From the NCBI GenBank assembly GCA_910579525.1, contig CAJTUK010000003.1, positions 124,001-188,000 on the forward strand: a stretch of DNA of 64,000 nucleotides. Direction: 5' to 3'. The stretch is from an uncultured Christensenella sp. GTDB lineage: Bacteria; Bacillota; Clostridia; Christensenellales; Borkfalkiaceae. This document shows positions 41,349 through 50,647 of this stretch, in pieces. Within the stretch, counting starts at the first letter, position 1, and each line of letters begins with the position of its first letter. Below the pieces are notes generated by a model. It was not told where the DNA came from, searched no databases, and was given only the letters and a program-made list of their open reading frames with translations. The position numbers and the translations under genes were made by a program.

Positions 41349-41789
41349 ATGAACGTAAAATTGAATGACAATGTATTAGTTATCTCCGGCAAATACGCGG
41401 GGAAAACGGGCAAGGTTATAGAAACTTCCCCCAAACACGGCACCGTTACCGTAGAGGGCGTAAATATTCACAAAAAGGCGCACAAGGCGCGTAAAGCGAA
41501 CGAAGTTTCAAAAATAGAAGAAATCGCCGCACCCATAGACGTTTCCAACGTTATGGTTATCTGCGCGGCGTGCGATAAAGCTGTGCGCGTAAAGCACTCC
41601 GTTATCGACGGTAAAAAGGTAAGAGTCTGCCCCAAGTGCGGAGCTACTCTCGAAGCGGTTGCTTCGGGCAAGGCTTCCAAAAAGGCGGCTAAAAAGACGG
41701 AAGAAGCTCCCGCAAAGCGCGTAAGAAAGCGCGCCAAGAAGGAAGAAACCGCCGAAACCGCACCCGAAACGGGCGACAAGGCTGAATAA
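41349..41789 (+). CDS. rplX: Ribosomal protein uL24 with zinc ribbon and basic tail
   Basis: 146 residues against about 105 in the family. N-terminal KOW (GDNVLVISGKYAGKTGKVIE type), then CAACDKAVRVKHS and VRVCPKCGATLE, a Cys4 ribbon seen in some bacterial L24. The last 40 residues are a Lys/Ala/Glu tail (KASKKAAKKTEEAPAKRVRK). The tail resembles that of L21 in this genome. Confidence 0.97.
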   Translation: MNVKLNDNVLVISGKYAGKTGKVIETSPKHGTVTVEGVNIHKKAHKARKANEVSKIEEIAAPIDVSNVMVICAACDKAVRVKHSVIDGKKVRVCPKCGATLEAVASGKASKKAAKKTEEAPAKRVRKRAKKEETAETAPETGDKAE

Positions 41790-41800
41790 GGAGAGAGGCA

Positions 41801-42379
41801 ATGGCTGCGAAGAAAGAAGTTAAACAGGAAAAAGTTTATAAAACCAGAGTTCTGGAAAGCTACGACAAAGAAGTAGTTCCCGCCCTCACCGAAAAGTTCG
41901 GCTACAAAAATCCCATGCAGGTGCCCAAACTCGTAAAAATAATTTTGAGCTCGGGACTCGGCGACATCAAAGACAACGCTAAATCTATCCAGATTGCGCA
42001 AAACGAAATGAAGATAATAACGGGTCAGCAGCCCGTAGTGTGCAAGGCTAAAAAGTCGGTTGCAAACTTCAAAGTCCGCGAGGGAATGCCCATAGGTCTT
42101 AAAGTGACCCTCCGCGGAAAAATGATGTACGACTTTTACGATAAGTTCATTTCTATAGCTCTCCCCCGCGTGCGCGACTTCCGCGGCGTTCCCCGCGACA
42201 GTTTCGACGGCAAGGGAAACTATTGTATGGGCATAAAAGAACAGCTCATTTTCCCCGAAATTCAGTACGATCAGGTTGAAAAAATCCGCGGTATGGACAT
42301 ATGCTTCGTAACCACGGCAAAAACCGACGAAGAAGCGAGAGAGCTTTTGAGGGCGCTCGGAATGCCCTTTAAGAAGTAA
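41801..42379 (+). CDS. rplE: Ribosomal protein uL5
   Basis: 192 residues, about 12 more than usual from a Lys-rich N-terminus. GLGDIKDNAKSIQIAQNEMKIITGQQPVVCKAKKSVANFKVREGMPIG and DFRGVPRDSFDGKGNYCMGIKEQLIFPEI in separate blocks identify it. Binds 5S rRNA. Confidence 0.98.
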   Translation: MAAKKEVKQEKVYKTRVLESYDKEVVPALTEKFGYKNPMQVPKLVKIILSSGLGDIKDNAKSIQIAQNEMKIITGQQPVVCKAKKSVANFKVREGMPIGLKVTLRGKMMYDFYDKFISIALPRVRDFRGVPRDSFDGKGNYCMGIKEQLIFPEIQYDQVEKIRGMDICFVTTAKTDEEARELLRALGMPFKK

Positions 42380-42391
42380 GGAGAGTTAGAC

Positions 42392-42577
42392 ATGGCAAAG
42401 AAAGCAATGATAAACAAACAGCAGAAACCTGCTAAATACTCTACGAGAGCGTATACGAGATGCTCCATCTGCGGCAGACCTCACGCGGTTTTGCGCAAGT
42501 ACGGAGTATGCCGTATATGTTTCAGAAACCTCGCTTATAAGGGACAGATTCCCGGCGTAAAGAAATCAAGCTGGTAA
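42392..42577 (+). CDS. rpsN: Ribosomal protein uS14, zinc type (S14Z)
   Basis: 61 residues, the short form. CSICGRPHAVLRKYGVCRICFRNLAYKGQIPGVKKSSW carries CxxC twice, the zinc-binding version of Bacillota, as opposed to the long zinc-free paralogue. Confidence 0.98.
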   Translation: MAKKAMINKQQKPAKYSTRAYTRCSICGRPHAVLRKYGVCRICFRNLAYKGQIPGVKKSSW

Positions 42578-42589
42578 GGAGATAAAGAA

Positions 42590-42982
42590 ATGACAGATCC
42601 TATTGCAGATATGCTCACCCGCGTAAGAAACGCGCTTCGGGCAAACAAGGAAACCGTAGAGGTTCCCGCATCCAACATGAAAAAGGCAATAGCCGAAATT
42701 CTCCTCAAAGAAGGCTACGTTTCCAACGTCGAGCTTCAGGAGGACGGATATAACGGCAAACTCGTTATAACTCTCAAATACGTGGGAAAGAAAAACCCCG
42801 TTATTCACAGCCTTAAAAGGGTATCGCGCCCCGGACTCCGCGTATATTCGGACGTGTGCGATATGCCCAAGGTTATGGACGGACTGGGCATAGCTATTCT
42901 TTCCACCAACAAGGGCGTAATGACGGATAAGCAGGCAAAGGCGCAAAACGTAGGCGGCGAAGTGCTCTGCTATATCTGGTAA
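42590..42982 (+). CDS. rpsH: Ribosomal protein uS8
   Basis: 130 residues. TDPIADMLTRVRNALRANKETVEVPASNMKKAI and the C-terminal GLGIAILSTNKGVMTDKQA block are canonical. Central-domain 16S binder. Confidence 0.98.
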   Translation: MTDPIADMLTRVRNALRANKETVEVPASNMKKAIAEILLKEGYVSNVELQEDGYNGKLVITLKYVGKKNPVIHSLKRVSRPGLRVYSDVCDMPKVMDGLGIAILSTNKGVMTDKQAKAQNVGGEVLCYIW

Positions 42983-42996
42983 GGAGGTAATTTTAT

Positions 42997-43545
42997 ATGT
43001 CGAGAATAGGTAAATTACCCGTAACCCTTCCCGCGGGCGTAACCGTCGAATTCAAAGACGGCGTAGTTACCGTTAAAGGCGGCAAGGGCACGCTCACCCA
43101 AAAGGTCGTGGGCGACATCAACATAAAAGTAGAAGGCGCGGAAGCAATCGTGGAAAAAACTTCCGACGCTGCAGGAACGGACGCAAAACACGGACTTTAC
43201 CGCGCGCTCCTTCACAACATGGTAGTCGGCGTTTCGCAGGGCTACACAAAATCGCTTAAAGTAAACGGCGTAGGTTGGAAGGTCGCAAAACAGGGCAATA
43301 AGCTCGTTTTGAACGTAGGCTTTTCGCACCCCGTAGAGTTTGCAGAGCCCGCCGGAATAAAACTCGAATGTCCGGGTCCCAACGAAATCACCGTCAGCGG
43401 AATAGACAAGACGCTTGTCGGTCAGACTGCGGCGGATATCCGCACGATAAGAGTTCCCGAACCTTACCACGGTTACGGTATCGCTTACAAAGACGAAGTA
43501 ATCGAACGCAAGGAAGGCAAGACGGGAGGTAAGGGCAAGAAGTAA
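42997..43545 (+). CDS. rplF: Ribosomal protein uL6
   Basis: 182 residues. MSRIGKLPVTLPAGVTVEF, VVGVSQGYTKSLKVNGVGWKV and the C-terminal IRVPEPYHGYGIAYKDEVIERKEGK are standard. AAGGAGG before ATG. Confidence 0.98.
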   Translation: MSRIGKLPVTLPAGVTVEFKDGVVTVKGGKGTLTQKVVGDINIKVEGAEAIVEKTSDAAGTDAKHGLYRALLHNMVVGVSQGYTKSLKVNGVGWKVAKQGNKLVLNVGFSHPVEFAEPAGIKLECPGPNEITVSGIDKTLVGQTAADIRTIRVPEPYHGYGIAYKDEVIERKEGKTGGKGKK

Positions 43546-43609
43546 TCCCGCACGCTCCGCGTGATAGGGAGAGAGCCGCACGCCGCGGCGCTTGCTCGAA
43601 GGAGAAATT

Positions 43610-43978
43610 ATGATTAAAAAAATCGATAAAAACGAGGAACGCTTAAGAAGGCACGCAAGAGTGCGTAAAAAGATTAAGGGCACTTCGGATACGCCCCGTT
43701 TGAGCGTTTACCGCAGTTTGAATCACATCTATGCTCAAATAATCGACGACGTAAAGGGAGTAACTCTTTGCTCGGCGTCGACTATGGAGAAAGACGTCAA
43801 GGCTAAAATAGCAAAGATGACCAAGACGGACGCAGCCAAAGAAGTAGGTAAGGCTATCGCTGTAAAAGCGAAGGCTCTCAAAATCGAAAACGTAGTATTC
43901 GACAGAGGCGGTTATATCTACACCGGGCGCGTACAGGCAGTGGCGGACGGCGCAAGAGAAGCCGGACTCAATTTCTAA
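43610..43978 (+). CDS. rplR: Ribosomal protein uL18
   Basis: 122 residues from ATG 43610 with AAGGAG before it; an in-frame TTG six codons upstream is rejected. RRHARVRKKIKGTSDTPRLSVYRSLNHIYAQIIDD and FDRGGYIYTGRVQAVADGAREAGL are canonical. 5S rRNA binder. Confidence 0.98.
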   Translation: MIKKIDKNEERLRRHARVRKKIKGTSDTPRLSVYRSLNHIYAQIIDDVKGVTLCSASTMEKDVKAKIAKMTKTDAAKEVGKAIAVKAKALKIENVVFDRGGYIYTGRVQAVADGAREAGLNF

Positions 43979-43988
43979 GGAGCGTGTT

Positions 43989-44522
43989 ATGGAAGAAAAG
44001 AAAGAAAGACCTGCAAGAAGAAATAACGACAGAAGAAGGCAGGAAGACGACGGGCTTATTAAAAAGCTCATTCAGGTAAACAGAGTATCCAAAACCGTTA
44101 AGGGCGGACGCAATATGCGTTTTGCCGCTCTCGTAGTAGTAGGCGACGGCAAGGGCTCGGTAGGTTTCGGAATGGCTAAATCTAAAGAAGTGCCCGAAGC
44201 AATCGAAAAGGCAAACGCTCAAGCCAAAAAGAACATGAAAAAGGTTGCTTTGCAGGGCACGTCCATACCTCACGGCGTAATAGGCGTGTTCGGCAGAGGT
44301 TCCGTTCTCATGATGCCTGCATCCGAAGGTACCGGCGTTATAGCCGGCGGCCCCGTGCGTGCGGTTATGGAAGCGGCCGGAGTTAAAGACGTAAGAACAA
44401 AATCCCACGGAACTTCCAACCCCATCAACTGCGTAAAGGCGGCGGTTTACGGGCTTTATGAGCTTAAATCGCCCGAAGATATCGCAGCGGCGCGCGGTAA
44501 AGACGTGAGCGAGTTGAGATAA
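43989..44522 (+). CDS. rpsE: Ribosomal protein uS5
   Basis: 177 residues. VNRVSKTVKGGRNMRFAALVVVGDGKGSVGFG, IPHGVIGVFGRGSVLMMPASEGTGVIAGG and GTSNPINCVKAA are canonical. Decoding-fidelity protein at the mRNA entry. Confidence 0.98.
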   Translation: MEEKKERPARRNNDRRRQEDDGLIKKLIQVNRVSKTVKGGRNMRFAALVVVGDGKGSVGFGMAKSKEVPEAIEKANAQAKKNMKKVALQGTSIPHGVIGVFGRGSVLMMPASEGTGVIAGGPVRAVMEAAGVKDVRTKSHGTSNPINCVKAAVYGLYELKSPEDIAAARGKDVSELR

Positions 44523-44535
44523 GGGAGGCAGAAGT

Positions 44536-44709
44536 ATGGTTAAAGTAACGTTAATAAAAAGCACCAACGGCGAAGTTAAATCCGTAAAGGCAACCGTTGC
44601 CGCTTTGGGACTTTCCAAAATCCGTCAGTCAAAGACCTTCGAAGAAACCCCCGCCAATTTAGGGCAGATTAAAAAGGTTTCGCACCTTGTTAAGGTAGAA
44701 AAGGTTTGA
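44536..44709 (+). CDS. rpmD: Ribosomal protein uL30
   Basis: 57 residues, found by reading the gap between rpsE and rplO. It begins MVKVTLIKSTNGEVKSVKAT and continues LGLSKIRQSKTFEETPANLGQI. GGGAGG before ATG. Usual place in the spc operon. Confidence 0.96.
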   Translation: MVKVTLIKSTNGEVKSVKATVAALGLSKIRQSKTFEETPANLGQIKKVSHLVKVEKV

Positions 44710-44719
44710 GGAGCAAAAC

Positions 44720-45166
44720 ATGAAGATTAATGAATTATCGCCCGCAGAGGGCGCAAGAACCTCCAAAAAAAGACTTGGCAGAGGTATAGGTTCGGGTTTG
44801 GGCAAAACTTCGGGCAAAGGACATAAAGGTCAGTGGGCTCGTTCGGGCGGCGGCGTTCGTCCCGGCTTCGAAGGCGGTCAGATGCCTTTGGCAAGACGTA
44901 TCCCCAAACGCGGTTTCCACAACAAGTGGGCTACCAGCTACACCATTATCAATTTGAGCCAGCTCGGCAGCGTTCCCGCAGGCACGGTTGTTGACTTCGG
45001 TTACGTTAGGCTCAACGGACTTGCAAAGGAAGTTAAAAATTCCGCGGGTCTCAAAGTTCTGGGCACGGGCGAACTCAAAGTAGCCCTCACCGTAAAGGCG
45101 GCTAAATTCTCGGCTTCCGCTAAAGAAGCAATCGAAAAGGCCGGCGGCACGGTTGAAATAGTTTAA
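44720..45166 (+). CDS. rplO: Ribosomal protein uL15
   Basis: 148 residues. N-terminal Gly/Arg-rich part (KKRLGRGIGSGLGKTSGKGHKGQ, GGVRPGFEGGQMPLARRIPKRGF) and C-terminal globular part (VKAAKFSASAKEAIEKAGGTVEIV). The C-terminal part is the reference for the uL15-like domain of the 7971-9374 gene. Confidence 0.98.
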   Translation: MKINELSPAEGARTSKKRLGRGIGSGLGKTSGKGHKGQWARSGGGVRPGFEGGQMPLARRIPKRGFHNKWATSYTIINLSQLGSVPAGTVVDFGYVRLNGLAKEVKNSAGLKVLGTGELKVALTVKAAKFSASAKEAIEKAGGTVEIV

Positions 45167-45257
45167 ACGCGTATTAGTTATCGTTATGCATTTAAACTTT
45201 ATCGTTTCACAGGTTTATTTGCCGCAAAGCAAATAAATTTGCGCGAGGGAGATTTAT

Positions 45258-46613
45258 ATGTTCGAAACAATAAAAAATTGTTTTAAAATCAAGGAAATAA
45301 GGAAGAAGATATGGATAACCCTGTTGCTTCTTCTCGCTTTCCGTCTGGGCTGTTATATTCCGGTACCGGGGATAAATCCTTCCGAGTTCCAGACCGCCAT
45401 CGGCGAAAACAGCTTTTTGAATATAATGTCGCAGATAACGGGCGGCTCGCTTATGAACGCAACTCTGTTTGCGCTCGGCATCAGCCCGTATATCAACGCG
45501 TCTATTATTATCCAGCTTCTTACGGCGGGTATTCCCGCGCTTGAAAGGCTCTCGAAACAGGGCGAAGACGGCAGAAAGAAGATTGCGCAGATAACCCGTT
45601 ACGTTACCATAGCTCTCGCAGTGGCGCAGGCTATAGGTATCATCGTAAACTTCGGCATTCAGGGCGACGCGTTGCGTCTTTCCATTTTCGGCGGCGGCAG
45701 TGTGGGTGCGGTAAGCGATACGGCCGCTAAATGGATTGCCGGCATATTCCTCACCGTTGTTTACACAGGCGGCGCAATGCTCGTTATGTGGATAGGCGAA
45801 AGAATAACCGAATACGGCGTATCTAACGGAATTTCGCTCATAATCTTTGTCGGTATCATATCCACCGCGGGACTTACCATAATCGGCAACCTTGTAGAAG
45901 GTTTCAGCGGAAAAACCGAAAGATTCTGGGAACTTTTGGGCTTCGTCCTTTTGACAATAGTCGAGTTCGTTGCGATAGTCACGGTAGACTTGTCTGAAAG
46001 ACGTATCCCCGTTCAGTACGCAAAACAGGTCAAAGGCAGAAGAATGTACGGCGGACAGTCCTCCGTAATTCCCATCAGAATAGCGGGTTCGGGCGTTATG
46101 CCTCTTATCTTCGCGTTTGCTCTCATTTCCTTCCCCCAGATGATTATAAGCCTTTTCTGGCCCGGTTCTTCTGCGGAAACGGGAATAACAACTTGGTTCT
46201 CCGGTCAGGGCAACGTGTGGGGACAGCTTATCTATATGGTAGTGCTTTGCGTGCTCATATTCGCGTTTGCGTTCTTCTATTCGTCGATGCAGTTCAACCC
46301 CGAAGACGTTTCAAAGACCATTCAGCAGAACGGCGGCTTTATTCAGGGCATTCGTCCCGGAAAGCCTACTGCGGAATATCTCAAGAGAATAAACAACCGT
46401 ATTACTCTCTTCGGCGCGATTTATCTCTCGATCGTCGCGTTTATTCCCTCGATTCTCTCCATGGTTCTCGCAAGCCTGGGGCAAAGCAATCTCACGCTAC
46501 TCTCGGTGTTCTCGACCACGGGTATACTTATAGTCGTATCCGTCGCGCTCGAACTCGACAAGCAGCTTGAAAGCCAGCTTATGATGAAGAACTACAAGGG
46601 CTTCTTAAAGTAA
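45258..46613 (+). CDS. secY: Preprotein translocase channel SecY
   Basis: 451 residues with ten membrane helices. GCYIPVPGINPSEF, ALGISPYINASIIIQLLTAGIP (plug and second helix) and the C5/C6 loops (GFIQGIRPGKPTAEYL, the SecA/ribosome docking site) are conserved. Partner of SecE (23468) and possibly the SecB-like protein. GCGAGGGAG before ATG, 91 bp after rplO. Confidence 0.98.
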   Translation: MFETIKNCFKIKEIRKKIWITLLLLLAFRLGCYIPVPGINPSEFQTAIGENSFLNIMSQITGGSLMNATLFALGISPYINASIIIQLLTAGIPALERLSKQGEDGRKKIAQITRYVTIALAVAQAIGIIVNFGIQGDALRLSIFGGGSVGAVSDTAAKWIAGIFLTVVYTGGAMLVMWIGERITEYGVSNGISLIIFVGIISTAGLTIIGNLVEGFSGKTERFWELLGFVLLTIVEFVAIVTVDLSERRIPVQYAKQVKGRRMYGGQSSVIPIRIAGSGVMPLIFAFALISFPQMIISLFWPGSSAETGITTWFSGQGNVWGQLIYMVVLCVLIFAFAFFYSSMQFNPEDVSKTIQQNGGFIQGIRPGKPTAEYLKRINNRITLFGAIYLSIVAFIPSILSMVLASLGQSNLTLLSVFSTTGILIVVSVALELDKQLESQLMMKNYKGFLK

Positions 46614-46655
46614 AACGCCTATTTATGCTCCCGCAATTCGGGAAATATTAATTTT

Positions 46656-47282
46656 ATGAATATCATTCTTTTAGGAGCGCCCGGTGCGGGCAAAGGCACG
46701 CAGGCGGGAAAAATCGCTCAAAAATACAATTTACTGCACATCTCTACGGGAGATATCTTCCGCGCCAACATTAAGGGCGGTACGGAAATAGGCAAGCTTG
46801 CAAAGTCCTATATTGACGCGGGCAAACTCGTTCCCGACGAGGTTACGTGCGATATAGTCAAGGATAGGCTTACGTGGGACGACGCCGGCGCGGGCTATAT
46901 GCTCGACGGTTTTCCCCGCAACGTTTATCAGGCGCAGGAACTCGACAAGTTCGCTAAAATAGATTTGTGCCTCAATATCGACGTTGACGAAGCTCTGCTC
47001 ATGGACAGAATATGCGGCAGACGCATGTGCGTTTGCGGAGAGAGTTATCACATTTCCACATTGAACGGAGCAACTACTTGCGCGAAATGCGGAAAAGAAC
47101 TCTATCAGCGCGAGGACGACAACCCCGAAACGGTTAAAACCCGCCTCGATACTTATAATACGCAGACCGCGCCGTTAATCGATTATTACAAGGCGCAGGG
47201 CAAACTTGCGTCGGTAACCAGCGGTAAGGGCTCGCCCGACGAGGTTTTCGCACAGATAGTTAAAATTCTGGATAAACAATGA
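46656..47282 (+). CDS. adk: Adenylate kinase, zinc-LID form
   Basis: 208 residues. P-loop GAPGAGKGTQ (7-16), DGFPRN, and a LID with Cys ligands (CVCGESYH and CAKCGKEL) for structural zinc. Balances AMP, ADP and ATP. Overlaps map by 4 bases (ATGA). Confidence 0.97.
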   Translation: MNIILLGAPGAGKGTQAGKIAQKYNLLHISTGDIFRANIKGGTEIGKLAKSYIDAGKLVPDEVTCDIVKDRLTWDDAGAGYMLDGFPRNVYQAQELDKFAKIDLCLNIDVDEALLMDRICGRRMCVCGESYHISTLNGATTCAKCGKELYQREDDNPETVKTRLDTYNTQTAPLIDYYKAQGKLASVTSGKGSPDEVFAQIVKILDKQ

Positions 47283-48025
47283 TTACGGTAAAGAGCGACG
47301 AAGAAATCGCGCTCATGCGCGAGAGTTGCCGCATAGCCAAAGAGACATTGGAATACGTAGGCAAACATATTTGTGCGGGAATGACCACCAAAGAGGTGGA
47401 CTCTCTCGTCTATAAATATATAACTTCGTGCGGAGCGATTCCCTCCGAACTCGGTTACGAGGGCTATCCCGCAAGTTCGTGCGTTTCGGTAAACGAGGTG
47501 GTTGTGCACGGTATTCCCGGCGACAGAGTCATTCTCGACGGCGACATAGTCAGCGTTGATATAGTCGCATGTAAAAACGGCTTCCATGGAGACGCCGCGA
47601 GAACTTACCTTATAGGTAACGTGTCCGAAGAGAAAAAAAATCTTGTAAAAGTTACCGAAGAGTGCTTTTTTAAAGCAATCGAAGGCTTGCAGGCGGGAGT
47701 ACCTCTCTACAACATAGGCGCGGCGGTGCAGAGCCACGCCGAGAGCAACGGCTACGGTGTGGTCAGAGCCCTCACCGGTCACGGGATAGGGCGCGAAATG
47801 CACGAAGACCCTTCCGTGCCCAACTACGGCAGGCGCGGCACGGGAATGCGATTGCGCGCCGGCATGACAATCTGCATCGAGCCCATGATAAATATGGGCA
47901 CGTACAAAGTATTTATGGATAACTCGGACGGTTGGACGATAGTCACCGCGGACGGCAAGCCCTCCGCGCACTACGAGAACACCGTACTTATAAAGGAGGA
48001 CGGAGTAGAAATCCTCACTCTTTAA
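47279..48025 (+). CDS. map: Methionine aminopeptidase, type I
   Basis: 248 residues. Pita-bread fold with metal ligands in DIVSVDIV, GFHGDAART, GHGIGREMHEDP, CIEPM and the C-terminal HYENTVLI. Removes initiator Met from nascent proteins. The ATGA overlap with adk and 9-bp gap to the KOW gene show one operon. Confidence 0.97.
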   Translation: MITVKSDEEIALMRESCRIAKETLEYVGKHICAGMTTKEVDSLVYKYITSCGAIPSELGYEGYPASSCVSVNEVVVHGIPGDRVILDGDIVSVDIVACKNGFHGDAARTYLIGNVSEEKKNLVKVTEECFFKAIEGLQAGVPLYNIGAAVQSHAESNGYGVVRALTGHGIGREMHEDPSVPNYGRRGTGMRLRAGMTICIEPMINMGTYKVFMDNSDGWTIVTADGKPSAHYENTVLIKEDGVEILTL

Positions 48026-48034
48026 GGGCAGTTT

Positions 48035-48346
48035 ATGAAAGTTAAAACCCCCGAAACGGGCGGAATTTGTCAGAGCTTACAGGGCAGAGATAAAGGCAGG
48101 TATTACCTCATAGTCGGCATAGACGAAAAAGGGGCGGTGCTTGTTACCGACGGCAATTTCAAAAGGCTTGCACAGCCCAAAAAGAAAAACGTAAAACACT
48201 TGCGGCTTTTGCCCGAAAGAGCGGAGAGCATAGCTCTCAAACTCACCGAAGGAACGCACGTGTTCGATACTGAAATTTATTCCGCGCTTAAAAGTTATAA
48301 TTACCCCCAACCCGCCGAAGTCGTTTCGGACGGAGAAAAAAAGTAA
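48035..48346 (+). CDS. KOW-domain RNA-binding protein (L14e/L6e-like)
   Basis: 103 residues. N-terminal KOW-type start (GGICQSLQGRDKGRYYLIVGIDEKG) and a C-terminal helical tail. Bacillota commonly have this gene between map and infA; it resembles archaeal/eukaryal L14e and is thought to bind RNA. Its exact ribosomal role is not established. Confidence 0.85.
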   Translation: MKVKTPETGGICQSLQGRDKGRYYLIVGIDEKGAVLVTDGNFKRLAQPKKKNVKHLRLLPERAESIALKLTEGTHVFDTEIYSALKSYNYPQPAEVVSDGEKK

Positions 48347-48359
48347 AGAGGTATTTTTA

Positions 48360-48581
48360 ATGTCCAAAGACGACGTTATCGAGACGGAAGGCAAGGTTAT
48401 TGAGTGCCTGCCAAACGCAACGTTTAAGGTTAAGCTCACAAACGGGCACGTCATTACGGCGTATATATCGGGTAAGCTCCGCCTTAATTATATCAGAATT
48501 ATAGAGGGCGACAACGTAAAACTCGAAATCAGCCCCTACGATTTGACTAAAGGCAGAATTACTTGGCGTTCCAAAAACTAA
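48360..48581 (+). CDS. infA: Translation initiation factor IF-1
   Basis: 73 residues, OB fold. KDDVIETEGKVIECLPNATFKVKL, ISGKLRLNYIRIIEGDNVKLEISPYDLTKGRITWR is split over two normal blocks; residue Asn where many have HIAGKMR. Binds the A site during initiation. Confidence 0.97.
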   Translation: MSKDDVIETEGKVIECLPNATFKVKLTNGHVITAYISGKLRLNYIRIIEGDNVKLEISPYDLTKGRITWRSKN

Positions 48582-48648
48582 AACAAACAAATACGAAAAT
48601 ACGCTCCGCGTCACAAGTCGGGAGCTTCGAATTATTCAGAGGTGAATT

Positions 48649-48765
48649 ATGAAAGTCAGACCTTCGGTTAAACCCATGTGCGACAAGTGCAAGGTAATTA
48701 AAAGAAACGGCAAAGTTATGGTTATATGCTCTAAAAACAAGAGCCACAAACAGCGTCAGGGCTAA
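48649..48765 (+). CDS. rpmJ: Ribosomal protein bL36, zinc form
   Basis: 38 residues, read directly: MKVRPSVKPMCDKCKVIKRN then VMVICSKNKSHKQRQG. CxxC, Cys and His form the zinc site. GAGGTGA before ATG. In its usual place after infA. Confidence 0.95.
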   Translation: MKVRPSVKPMCDKCKVIKRNGKVMVICSKNKSHKQRQG

Positions 48766-49192
48766 ATAAAGGCGCCGCGCAAATTTCGTGCTGTTTGAGC
48801 GTGTAATTTGCCGCGATCTTATGGCGACGCTCCCTCTATGCGAAACATCGAGTGTATGCGGTAATTTAATTGCGCGCATTCGCTTCAATAAAGCGCAAGC
48901 GCGCGCCAATCCGGTGCGCCTGCGGAGGGAATCCCTCTTTCCGCCGTTAAAAATTTTTAACGGTTATTGGCTTTTTAAAGCGTTTTATTTGCGTTTCGGG
49001 CTTATTTTTGCTTGCAACGCAACAATATTTATGCTATAATAACTGTCAGCGTTCTAATGTTGACGCGCTTTTTTGCGTTAAAAACGATCTGCGCAAACGT
49101 AACGTTCCGCCCATTCCAATCTTTCGGCGGAGAGTTTGCACGGTAAACATACATTAATATATCTATTTAAATTAACGGAGGAAATAAATCAG
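48766..49192 (+). promoter_or_regulatory. Gap with promoter before the alpha operon
   Basis: 427 bp without a gene. TTGCAA, 17-bp spacer, TATAAT at 49012-49040 is a good promoter about 150 bp before rpsM; a possible leader hairpin is GACGCGC-TTTTTT-GCGTT near 49062. The first 200 bp hold only GC-rich short inverted segments (GCGCAAGCGCGCGC near 48893) of unknown meaning. The 150-nt leader could carry S4-type autoregulation. Confidence 0.55.
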
Positions 49193-49567
49193 ATGGCACG
49201 TATTGCCGGTGTGGATTTACCCAGAGAAAAGAGAGTCGAAATCGGACTCACCTATATCTACGGTATCGGTCTTAAAACCTCCCAGAAAATCCTCAAGGAA
49301 ACGGGCGTAGACCCCGATACCCGCGTGAAGGATCTGGACGAGCAGACCGTATCTAAATTAAGAGAATATATCGATCATAACATAAGAGTTGAAGGCGAAC
49401 TCCGTACGGAAGTTTCGCTCAATATAAAGCGCCTTATGGAAATAGGCTGCTACCGCGGTATCCGTCACAGAAAGGGTCTGCCCGTACGCGGACAGTCCAC
49501 CAAGACGAACGCGAGGACGAGAAAAGGTCCCCGCCGTACCGTTGCGAAGAAGAAAGGTGCTAAATAA
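49193..49567 (+). CDS. rpsM: Ribosomal protein uS13
   Basis: 124 residues from ATG 49193 (ACGGAGG upstream); the longer frame from 49136 is rejected. ARIAGVDLPREKRVEIGLTYIYGIG and RGIRHRKGLPVRGQSTKTNARTRKGP are canonical. First gene of the alpha operon. Confidence 0.98.
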   Translation: MARIAGVDLPREKRVEIGLTYIYGIGLKTSQKILKETGVDPDTRVKDLDEQTVSKLREYIDHNIRVEGELRTEVSLNIKRLMEIGCYRGIRHRKGLPVRGQSTKTNARTRKGPRRTVAKKKGAK

Positions 49568-49581
49568 GGAGAGTTTGAATT

Positions 49582-49980
49582 ATGGCAGCACAGAAAAGAC
49601 AGACGACTACAAGAAAGCGCAGAGAGCTTAAAAAGGTTGACAGGGGTCAGGTGCATATTCAGTCCTCTTTCAACAATACGCTCGTTACCGTTACCGATAT
49701 GCAGGGTAACGCGATAAGCTGGTCTTCGGCGGGCAGCCTCGGATTCAAGGGTTCGAGAAAGGGCACCCCGTTCGCAGCGCAGCAGGCTACCGAAACCGCG
49801 GTTAAAGCGGCAAAAGAACACGGACTCCGTTCGGCGGAAGTTTACGTAAAGGGCCCCGGTTCGGGCAGAGAGTCGGCAATCCGCGCAATCGGCGCATGCG
49901 ACGTGGAAATCACGCTCATAACCGACGTTTCACCCATACCTCACAACGGTTGCAGACCGCCCAAACGCCGCAGAGTTTAA
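49582..49980 (+). CDS. rpsK: Ribosomal protein uS11
   Basis: 132 residues. HIQSSFNNTLVTVTDMQGNAISWSSAG and the C-terminal TDVSPIPHNGCRPPKRRRV are canonical. Platform protein of the 30S subunit. Confidence 0.98.
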   Translation: MAAQKRQTTTRKRRELKKVDRGQVHIQSSFNNTLVTVTDMQGNAISWSSAGSLGFKGSRKGTPFAAQQATETAVKAAKEHGLRSAEVYVKGPGSGRESAIRAIGACDVEITLITDVSPIPHNGCRPPKRRRV

Positions 49981-49992
49981 GGAGAATAACGA

Positions 49993-50622
49993 ATGGCAAC
50001 TTATAGAGAAGCAAAATGCCGCCTTTGCAGAAGAGAGGGCGGAAAGCTGTTTTTAAAAGGCGATAAATGTTACAACGGCAAATGCCCGTTCGAAAAGAGA
50101 CCTATGGCGCCCGGCGCTCACGGCCTCGCTTCCGCGAGAAAGAAAGTTTCCGAATACGGCAAACAGCTCCGCGAAAAGCAGAAAGTTAAGAGAATTTACG
50201 GCGTTCAGGAAGGTCAGTTCCGCGCTTGCTACGAGAAAGCGGACAGAATGAAGGGCATAACCGGTGAAAATATGCTCTCCCTTTTGGAGCGCAGACTCGA
50301 CAACGTAATATACCGTATGGGCGTCGGCGTAAGCCGTGCACAGTCGCGCCAGCTCGTAAACCACGGTCATTTCCTCGTAAACGGAAAAAAGGTCAACATT
50401 CCCTCCTATATAGTTAAGGTGGGCGACGTTATCACCGTTAAAGAGGGCAAGGACTCGAACAAATATTTCGAAGCTCTCAAATCCACCAAAGGAGCAAACA
50501 CTCCCAAGTGGCTTGAATTCGACGTTGAAAAGTTACAAGGAAAAATTTTGGCGTTGCCTCAAAGAGAAGATATTGACAGTCAGATTGCAGAGCATATGAT
50601 TGTCGAGCTGTACTCCAAGTAA
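49993..50622 (+). CDS. rpsD: Ribosomal protein uS4, zinc form
   Basis: 209 residues. The N-terminus has CRLCRREGGKLFLKGDKCYNGKCPF, a four-Cys zinc site, followed by the S4 domain (LERRLDNVIYRMGVGVSRAQSRQLVNHGHFLVNG). 16S assembly primary binder and likely regulator of this operon. Confidence 0.98.
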   Translation: MATYREAKCRLCRREGGKLFLKGDKCYNGKCPFEKRPMAPGAHGLASARKKVSEYGKQLREKQKVKRIYGVQEGQFRACYEKADRMKGITGENMLSLLERRLDNVIYRMGVGVSRAQSRQLVNHGHFLVNGKKVNIPSYIVKVGDVITVKEGKDSNKYFEALKSTKGANTPKWLEFDVEKLQGKILALPQREDIDSQIAEHMIVELYSK

Positions 50623-50647
50623 ACCCCATTAAATAGGAGGAAGTTAT